A DNA stretch of 64,000 nt from UBA2231 sp964415175. GTDB lineage: Bacteria > Elusimicrobiota > Elusimicrobia > Elusimicrobiales > UBA9959. The stretch's first letter is position 1. Each line of letters opens with the position of its first letter. A program made the translations under genes and the position numbers. Under the pieces are notes generated by a model. The model saw only the letters and a program-made list of their open reading frames with translations. It had not been told where the DNA came from and did not search any database. The DNA lies in contig CAYPYG010000001.1 in the NCBI GenBank assembly GCA_964415175.1, positions 88,657 to 152,656 on the forward strand, given 5' to 3'. This document shows, in pieces, positions 58,435 to 64,000 of the stretch.

Positions 58435-59988
58435 ATGGTCGTAGAACTCTTCCTGTCCGTTTTCCTGGCCGCGCCGGCCGGCGCCTCCGATTTCGAAGCC
58501 TCTCTCTCGCCCGAAGCCTTCCGCGGGAACGCCGCCGCCATCGAACTGCCCGAAGCCAGGGCCTACGCCCGCACCGGCGGCTGCGCGCTGCAGGAAGAGC
58601 TCCGGAAGGCCTACAACGATTACCACTTGTCCCTGATGCACAAAGGTCCGCTGAACGGCGGCACCCGCGCCCTCAGGCGCGCCTACGAAACGGTCAGGGA
58701 GCGCTTCGCCGGCTCCGACGAAGCCTGCGGCGAGCCGGGCCCGGCCTACCTCTACGAGGAACTGCGGGAAGACAAGAGCCGCGCCCTGCTGGGAGGCTTC
58801 TGGTCCAAACTGCGGGCCGCCTACGAGAAGACCTTCGTCCCCGGCCGCGACGACGTGGCCCTCAATTTCATAGAGACCGGCTCCAATAGCCTTACCGCCA
58901 TGGCCGGCCGCGAGGAGTTCTGGCCCGCGCTGGTGGCCGACGTACAGGCGGCGGAGTCCTCGGTCTCGGTGCATATCTTCGGCTTCCAGGCCGACGAATG
59001 GGGCTGGGAGTTCGCGATGCTGCTGGGCCACAAGGCGCAGCAGGGCGTCAGCGTCCACGTGCTGGCCGACAGGGGCGGCGCGCGCATGACCGCCCTGCAC
59101 AAGCACGCCTCGGCGGAGCTTTTCAAATACTTCGACCAGGTCGGCGTGAAATACGCCTTCTACGACGCCTCCCTGAACCCCTTTTCCGGCGACAAATTCC
59201 TGCACTTCGACCACCGCAAGTATTTCATCATAGACGGCAAGGTGTCCTACACCACCGGCTACACGCTGGAGAAGCACATGCGCCGCGAGATGTTCGACCT
59301 GGCCGTGCGCGCCGAGGGCCCCGTGGTCGGCCAGATGCAGGCCTCCTTCTTCATGAACTATTTCGCCAACGGCGGTTCGGCGGACGAAGGTAATTTCGGC
59401 GGCTTCTCGCGCCGCTACTTCCCGGAGCAGCGCGCGGCCGGCGGCATGAAGGCCGTCGTCGCGCAGAACATCCCCTGGCGCCAGCACCGCGTGACCGAGT
59501 CCTATATCTCGCGCATCTCCGGCGCGCGCCGCTCGGTGCACCTGATAAACCCCTATTTCACCGACGACGGGATAGTGAAGGCCCTGATGAAGGCCGCGGC
59601 CAACGGGGCCGAGGTGAAGGTGGTCCTGCCGCTGAAACCCGAGAACGGTCTCAACAGCCGCAACAGCATGTGCCACGCCTGGCAGCTGAAGAAGAAAGGA
59701 GTGAAAGTCTATCTTTACGAAGGCCCGGAGAAGTTCGGCCGGCTGCACGGCAAGGGGATACTGGTGGACGATTCGTTCGTCTCTATAGGCAGCTGCAACA
59801 TGGACGCCATGGCCCTCTACCACAATTTCGAGCAGAACATAGAGAGCGAAGACGCCGCCTTCGCCGCCCAGGCGAAGGCCGACGTCTTCGAACGCGCCGT
59901 GCTGGAATCCGTACCCTATGAGCCGGAGAACCCGGTGACCACCTGGATAAACGGCGTCGTCACCGAGCCCTTCGACTTCATCGACTGA
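58435..59988 (+). CDS. Exported phospholipase-D / cardiolipin-synthase-like protein
   Basis: 517 residues from the ATG at 58435, which begins a signal peptide (MVVELFLSVFLAAPAGAS); the frame continues upstream but has no signal. Two HKD motifs are clear: HFDHRKYFIIDGK (~263) and RLHGKGILVDDSFVSIGS (~440), each with a following Gly/Ser-rich strand. Between them the spacing fits the PLD family. It could hydrolyse phospholipid or nucleic-acid phosphodiesters or transfer phosphatidyl groups. TATCAT (58423-58428) ends six bases before the ATG. Confidence 0.88.
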   Translation: MVVELFLSVFLAAPAGASDFEASLSPEAFRGNAAAIELPEARAYARTGGCALQEELRKAYNDYHLSLMHKGPLNGGTRALRRAYETVRERFAGSDEACGEPGPAYLYEELREDKSRALLGGFWSKLRAAYEKTFVPGRDDVALNFIETGSNSLTAMAGREEFWPALVADVQAAESSVSVHIFGFQADEWGWEFAMLLGHKAQQGVSVHVLADRGGARMTALHKHASAELFKYFDQVGVKYAFYDASLNPFSGDKFLHFDHRKYFIIDGKVSYTTGYTLEKHMRREMFDLAVRAEGPVVGQMQASFFMNYFANGGSADEGNFGGFSRRYFPEQRAAGGMKAVVAQNIPWRQHRVTESYISRISGARRSVHLINPYFTDDGIVKALMKAAANGAEVKVVLPLKPENGLNSRNSMCHAWQLKKKGVKVYLYEGPEKFGRLHGKGILVDDSFVSIGSCNMDAMALYHNFEQNIESEDAAFAAQAKADVFERAVLESVPYEPENPVTTWINGVVTEPFDFID

Positions 59989-59997
59989 CCAAAGGAC

Positions 59998-60501
59998 TCA
60001 CTTGCTGCCGCGGCGGACCATCAGGTCCAGGTCCTCGCGCAGGCTCTGCAGGTCCTCTTCGTGCTCCACTTCCTGCTCCAGTATGGTCAGCGCCATGTTG
60101 TAGGTGACCATATCCTTGTCCTTGGTCATGTCCATCAGCGCCTTGTACGCGCTTATCGCGCACTGCTCGCCGGCTATGTTCTGGTCCAGCAGGACGGCCA
60201 CATAGGGGTCGGCGGGAGCGTCGTATTTGCACGGCGATTCTTTCGCCCAGCCCTCGGGGGTAAGCACCGGCGTGCCGCCCAGCTGTATGATGCGGCCGGC
60301 CAGCATCACGGCGTGATTGAGCTCCTCGGTCGCGTGCAGGTTGAGCTCGGAGGCCACCGCGTCCTTCATAGGCCCCTTTATCACCTTGGCGCCCAGCCAG
60401 TACTGGTAATAGGCCAGCCATTCGCTGGCGAAAGCGCTGTTGAGCTTCTTGAGCAGCTCGTCCACGTCGAGTCCGACTATCTCCCTCGCTCTTGTTCCCA
60501 T
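59998..60501 (-). CDS. Ferritin-like di-iron protein (bacterioferritin/DpsL-like)
   Basis: 167 residues, a four-helix bundle. Ferroxidase ligands read as Glu in SEWLAYYQYW, ExxH in ATEELNHAVML, Glu in AGEQCAISAYKAL and ExxH in LEQEVEHEEDL. Two Cys (ESPCKYD and GEQCAIS) could be the pair seen in DpsL proteins. It should store iron or detoxify peroxide. GGAGG lies six bases before the ATG. Confidence 0.85.
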   Translation of the reverse strand: MGTRAREIVGLDVDELLKKLNSAFASEWLAYYQYWLGAKVIKGPMKDAVASELNLHATEELNHAVMLAGRIIQLGGTPVLTPEGWAKESPCKYDAPADPYVAVLLDQNIAGEQCAISAYKALMDMTKDKDMVTYNMALTILEQEVEHEEDLQSLREDLDLMVRRGSK

Positions 60502-60539
60502 GTCAACCTCCGTTGAGTCTATGCCTTACATTTTCCCGT

Positions 60540-61052
60540 TTATCGGCCCTCCCGGTCAACACCGAGCAGTTCCTCGTATATCGTCAGGTCGGAAGAAGAA
60601 AAGCAGCAGAAGACTATCTCCATATCCGCGCCGGCGGACAGGAACTCCCGGCAGACCCGCACCGCCGTTTCGGCGGCAGCGCGCGCGGGATAGCCGTACA
60701 CGCCGGTGCTTATGCACGGGAAAGCTATCGAGCGGACCCCTTTCCCGGCCGCCAGCTCCAGCGAATTGCGGTAGCAGGAGGCCAGCAGTCCGGGCTCGCC
60801 TCTTCCTCCGCCATGCCAGACCGGGCCCGGAGTGTGGATGACATACTTCGCCGGCAGGCCGTGACCGCCGGTGAGCTTCGCTTCGCCGGTGCGGCAGCCG
60901 CCCAGCTTCCTGCATTCCGCCAGCAGACCGGGGCCGGCGGCCCGGTGTATGGCCCCGTCGACGCCGCCGCCGCCCAGCAGCGAGGTGTTGGCCGCGTTGA
61001 CTACCGCGTCCACTTTCAGCGCCGTTATGTCGCCTTTTATGGCCTTCATCAT
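60540..61052 (-). CDS. Macro-domain protein (ADP-ribose deacetylase, YmdB-like)
   Basis: 170 residues. Macro motifs: IKGDITALKVDAVVNAANTSLLGGGGVDGAIHRAAG with the Asn and Gly-rich ADP-ribose loop, and SIAFPCISTGVYGYP. AGGAGG with a four-base gap precedes the first ATG. Likely an O-acetyl-ADP-ribose deacetylase or ADP-ribosyl hydrolase acting in the cytoplasm. It is followed 9 bases after... the next minus-strand gene upstream ends at 61061, so the two are probably co-transcribed. Confidence 0.92.
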   Translation of the reverse strand: MMKAIKGDITALKVDAVVNAANTSLLGGGGVDGAIHRAAGPGLLAECRKLGGCRTGEAKLTGGHGLPAKYVIHTPGPVWHGGGRGEPGLLASCYRNSLELAAGKGVRSIAFPCISTGVYGYPARAAAETAVRVCREFLSAGADMEIVFCCFSSSDLTIYEELLGVDREGR

Positions 61053-61060
61053 ACGGCCTC

Positions 61061-61291
61061 CTATCCGCGGCCCCGGCCCTCGCCGGACGGGACGGACGGA
61101 TAACCGTACTGGGACATCACCGAACCGCGCCGCGAACCGAGCAGGTAGACGGCCAGGAGCAGGAGCCCGGCCAGCAGGAGCAGGAGGGCCCCGGTAGACC
61201 GGCGCACGCTCCTTATCTCCGAAAGCTTCTGCTGCGCTTTTATCTTGTCGAGGTCGCTTTCGCCATCGTAGCCCCTCGGGTCCAGGTCCAT
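61061..61291 (-). CDS. Small single-helix membrane protein
   Basis: 76 residues. A charged N-terminal part (ESDLDKIKAQQKLSEIRSVR, probably helical) precedes one membrane segment (about 34-51, GALLLLLAGLLLLAVYLLG) and a Gly/Ser/Pro tail. GGAGG four bases before the ATG supports translation. Family unknown. It sits between the helicase and macro-domain genes. Confidence 0.62.
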   Translation of the reverse strand: MDLDPRGYDGESDLDKIKAQQKLSEIRSVRRSTGALLLLLAGLLLLAVYLLGSRRGSVMSQYGYPSVPSGEGRGRG

Positions 61292-61299
61292 AGTCCCTC

Positions 61300-62460
61300 C
61301 TAACCGAAAAGGTAGAGTTCCTCTTCCGCGCGGGTCACGCCGGTGTAGAGCCAGCGCCGCCAGGTATCGTCGTCCATCCTGGGGAAGCGCTCCTCGAACA
61401 TCACGACGCGCCGCGCCTGCCCGCCCTGCGCCTTGTGCACGGTCAGCGCGTAGCCGAAATCGAAAAGGTCGCCCAGCATCGCCAGCCTGCGGTCGGCGGT
61501 GAAGTTCACGCCGGTCTTCGCCCCGAACTGCGGCGCGTAGATCAGCCCGTGATAGGGCTTGTCGCGGTCGTCGAGGTCTATCTCCGACTCGTACCAGTCC
61601 TTGTCGTGACGGGCGATATGCGACACCGTGCCCAGCATGCCGTTGTATATCCCTTTCTTCCGGTTGTTGCGCAGGCAGATGACCCGGTCGCCGCTCGACG
61701 GCTCGGCGCTTTCGAAGCCGCGGTTGCCGCGTATGAACTGGTTGAGCTTGTTGCGGGTGGAATTATAGCCGCAGAGTATCATGGTCTCCGGCGACCAGCT
61801 CTCCAGCAGTTCGCCCGATCTCTCCTGGGCGTCGGGGTCCTCTTTAAGGAACTTGACCACGCCCTGGCCGTAACGGCGCGGTTCGACGATCCCCGTCGAG
61901 CGGGCCATTTCGGAGACCTCGATGATGGGGTTGCCCCGCGCCTGCCGGTGTATATGCGTCAGCATGATCTCCGGCGCGCGCATCAGGTTGAACTTCCCCT
62001 CGATGGGCGGCAGCTGGCCGTGGTCGCCGACCGCCGCAACCGGCACCCCGTAAGAGAGCAGGTCGTGCCAGATGACGGAATCGACCATCGACGCCTCGTC
62101 GACGATTATAAGATGGCGCTCCAGAGACTCTTTGCGGTCCCAGCCCGCGATGCGGCCGTCGGAGGTCTCGCGCGGCGTGTAGATGAGGCCGTGTATGGTG
62201 CCGACCGTGTCGCCGGGCAGCATGGCGCCGGACTCTTTGAGCCGGTTGCGCATGTTCTGCGCGGCCTTGCCGGTATAGCTGCAGAAAGAGACCTTCAGAC
62301 CTTTCTGGAGCCGGGCCAGCTCGCGCCTGAACACGGCGATCAGCGTGGTCTTGCCGGTACCGGCGTAGCCGCCCAGCGTGACGAAAGGCCGGCGGGCCGG
62401 GTCTTTATACCAGCCCAGCAGCGCGGCTAGCGCCTTTTCCTGGTCCTGTGAAAGTTCCAT
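61300..62460 (-). CDS. RecD/Dda-like SF1B DNA helicase
   Basis: 386 residues. Helicase motifs in order: I GGYAGTGKTTL (~31), Ia FCSYTGKAAQNM, II IIVDEASMVDS (~130), III AVGDHGQLPPIEG, IV-like LTHIHRQARGNPI, V YALTVHKAQGGQ and VI LYTGVTRAEEELYL. Such short proteins resemble T4 Dda (5'-3' helicase, primosome/recombination) rather than full RecD2. It is followed by a VF530 gene and a transporter on the same strand in reverse order. No nuclease domain is attached. Confidence 0.88.
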   Translation of the reverse strand: MELSQDQEKALAALLGWYKDPARRPFVTLGGYAGTGKTTLIAVFRRELARLQKGLKVSFCSYTGKAAQNMRNRLKESGAMLPGDTVGTIHGLIYTPRETSDGRIAGWDRKESLERHLIIVDEASMVDSVIWHDLLSYGVPVAAVGDHGQLPPIEGKFNLMRAPEIMLTHIHRQARGNPIIEVSEMARSTGIVEPRRYGQGVVKFLKEDPDAQERSGELLESWSPETMILCGYNSTRNKLNQFIRGNRGFESAEPSSGDRVICLRNNRKKGIYNGMLGTVSHIARHDKDWYESEIDLDDRDKPYHGLIYAPQFGAKTGVNFTADRRLAMLGDLFDFGYALTVHKAQGGQARRVVMFEERFPRMDDDTWRRWLYTGVTRAEEELYLFG

Positions 62461-62467
62461 ACGGGCT

Positions 62468-62698
62468 TTATCCGCGGCGGAGGTCTTCGACGTACCAGTC
62501 CTCCACCTTCTTGCGCGCCCACGGGGTTTTGCGCAGGAAGGTAAGGCTGGACTTCACGGTGGGGTCGAACATGAAGCAGCGGACGGGGATGCGCCGCGCC
62601 ATCTCCCGCCAGCCGTAGCGCTGCGCTATGCTCTTGACCACGGTCTCCAGCGTCACGCCGTGCAGCGGGTCTTTGGGATGTTTCCGCGGCGCGTCCAT
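62468..62698 (-). CDS. VF530-family (DUF2132) small DNA-binding protein
   Basis: 76 residues matching the family closely: DPLHGVTLETVVKSIAQRYG, MFDPTVKSSLTFLRKTPWAR then KKVEDWYVEDL. Structural work on the Vibrio member suggests a DNA-binding fold; function is not established. It lies seven bases upstream of the helicase gene in transcription order and one base after the transporter stop, so all three are probably one transcript. Confidence 0.88.
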   Translation of the reverse strand: MDAPRKHPKDPLHGVTLETVVKSIAQRYGWREMARRIPVRCFMFDPTVKSSLTFLRKTPWARKKVEDWYVEDLRRG

Positions 62699-63949
62699 TC
62701 AGCTGCCGGGCTGGTACTCCGGTTCGGCGGGCACGGCCGCGGGGCGCTTCGCCTTTTTAGGCAGCGCGTGCCAGATCTTCACCGAGAGGAAAAAACCTAT
62801 GAGCGCGAAGGGGACCAGGAACACCGGCCACATTCTCCAGTTGTTCGGGTCCTTGGCCAGCTCGCCTACGGGCGTGATATGGCCGATGACTATCGACTGG
62901 AAACCGGTGCCGAGATAGACCATGCCGTCCACTATGCCCGTGGCCGCGCCGGCGTTCCTGGCGCCGCCGAAGTCGGTGGTGGAGGTGCCCGAGAGTATGC
63001 CGTGCACGCCGGTCACCGACATGGAGATGAGCATCGTCGCCGCGCCGGCCCACCAGACGTTCGCGCCCAGCGTCAGTGCCATCACGCCCGCGCTGGCGCC
63101 CATCACGCCGTAAAGGATGGCGGCCATCGGCCCGCGGCGGGACTGGAAGAGCTTGTCCGAGCACCAGCCGGTCAGGAAAGAGCCGGCCAGGCCGGTCAGC
63201 AACAGCATCAGGCCCCAGTTGTCGGTGATCCAGAAGTCCTTCCTGATACCGACTTCGCCGGCGAACAGAGGGTACCAGTGCATGATGCCGTTGCGCAGTA
63301 TGCCGCTGCAGAACTCTATGCCGCAGACCACCAGCAGCACGGGATGCGTGATTATCTTGAGGAAGACCTTTGTAACGGGCAGGCGCTCGCCGGTATCGGA
63401 GACCGACTCCTCGCCGGTGTCGAAGTCCTGGTAGCCGGCCTCGGAGGGCTTGTTGCGCAGGAAGAAGAACATGATCAGCCAGAAGGCGGCCAGTATCGCC
63501 GCCGGCGCGAAGAAGATCCACCAGTTCTGGTCCACGCCGGTCCCGCCCAGGCCGAAGACGGTAGCGAAGACCCGCGCCATCACCGACGGCTCGGCTCCGG
63601 CGGCCGCGCGGGTGGCCTCGGCCAGGGCGAAGCCCCAGTCGAAGGCGAAATAGAGGCCGAAGGCTATCATCGCGCCGAAGATCGTGGAGAAGGTGCCGCG
63701 CTCGCGCACGTGGAACCACGGCGCCTTGACGGTCACTATCGAGATGGCGCCGTAGCTCTGGAAGTGCATGTTCAGCGCGTAGAGGAAGAGGAAGGAAGTC
63801 GCTATCGAGACGTTCCAGCCCCAGAAAGTTATGCCGTAGAGCGTCAGGCCCATCAGGAAATTGGCGATCATCGCGCCGGCCGTGCCGACCAGCATCGCCG
63901 CGCGTCCGCCCAGTTTGTCGGTCAGCGGGCCCGTGACGAGAAAAGAGAG
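62699..63949 (-). pseudogene. 5'-truncated MFS transporter (organophosphate:phosphate antiporter-like)
   Basis: About 416 residues remain, with ten hydrophobic helices; the first Met is at 63895. The frame is open as far as a Leu codon at 63947-63949 and is then closed by TAA (63950-63952). The visible beginning LSFLVTGPLTDKLGGRAAML is the end of helix 2 plus the MFS motif A, so helix 1 and most of helix 2 are missing. Beyond it the DNA is AT-rich (TTAATTAA) and then a hairpin. The family looks like GlpT/UhpC (loop after helix 6, GIEFCSGILRNGIMHWYP). It could be a broken gene, an insertion boundary or an assembly join. Confidence 0.75.
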
Positions 63950-63950
63950 T

Positions 63951-64000
63951 TAATTAAAAATCCGTGTTGGTATTTTGAGGGCTTCCCCGTCGGGGAGGCC
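63951..64000. other. Non-coding junction sequence at the truncated transporter
   Basis: Bases 63950-63957 read TTAATTAA, after which no frame continues the transporter. The last 22 bases can form a hairpin GGCTTCCCC-GTC-GGGGAGGCC with one T-G pair. The stretch looks unlike the neighbouring coding DNA; its origin cannot be judged because the window ends. Confidence 0.5.

Noticed and set aside
1..64000. tRNA, rRNA or CRISPR arrays
   Set aside because: Read by eye, no T-loop/acceptor patterns, rRNA segments or regularly spaced direct repeats were found; a tRNA scan would be the decisive check.

Overview
This is a GC-rich (roughly 60-65% by eye), densely coded bacterial window of about 54 protein genes with no rRNA, tRNA or CRISPR that I could see. 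The cell plan is Gram-negative: a YaiO-type outer-membrane barrel, CsgG-like proteins, many signal peptides and lipoproteins, and type IV pilin-like proteins. The pseudopilin cluster, an energy-converting hydrogenase-related (Ehr) complex, frequent ATA isoleucine codons despite high GC, and many -10 boxes placed about 6 nt before the ATG suggest a deep-branching phylum. Elusimicrobiota is my tentative guess; no phylogenetic marker in the window proves it.

Layout. 1-8262: a partial phosphatase-like protein, an undecaprenol/diacylglycerol kinase operon with an outer-membrane barrel, a SRAP repair protein, a PAS/GAF histidine kinase with a G11 tract just before its start codon, and htpX. 8379-8659: promoter and terminator bracketing a non-coding, CGGT/CAGC-repetitive stretch, a candidate small RNA. 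8663-15737: dinB and a 1964-residue alpha-2-macroglobulin with an intact thioester motif. 15845-23086: a six-gene Ehr operon (two antiporter-like subunits, a NuoH-like subunit, HyfE-like, a NuoCD-like large subunit that has lost the nickel-binding cysteines, and a fused ferredoxin/NuoB-like subunit), bounded on both sides by related palindromic repeats. 23383-26736: TPR and CsgG-like lipoprotein genes, a PAS protein, radC and an M28 peptidase. 26786-28510: two AT-richer orphan membrane-protein genes set between three diverged copies of one intergenic repeat, resembling a cassette array.

28639-41720: a TMTC-like glycosyltransferase, a pair of exported paralogues, a CsgG protein, an exported ClpP-like protease, then a coupled operon of minor-pilin-like proteins, the first of which carries its prepilin motif inside a polytopic membrane protein. 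41720-42134 has a long hairpin, C-rich direct repeats and a small basic ORF. 42134-60501: a LuxR-type regulator and many exported enzymes (HEAT-repeat protein, S1 protease, peptidylarginine-deiminase-like protein, class A acid phosphatase, two His/Cys-dyad candidate proteases, an HExxH protein, a phospholipase-D-like protein), with MgtE, Pcp, a PfkB kinase, a nitroreductase and a ferritin-like protein. 60540-63949: macro-domain protein, RecD/Dda-like helicase, VF530 protein and an MFS transporter that stops being coding at 63949, next to the window end.

Recurring themes are an unusually large exported hydrolase set, tight ATGA-coupled operons and probable leaderless transcription of many single genes. 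The most interesting items are the palindromes bounding the Ehr operon, the cassette-like island, the candidate ncRNA at 8.4-8.7 kb, and the polytopic-prepilin fusion.
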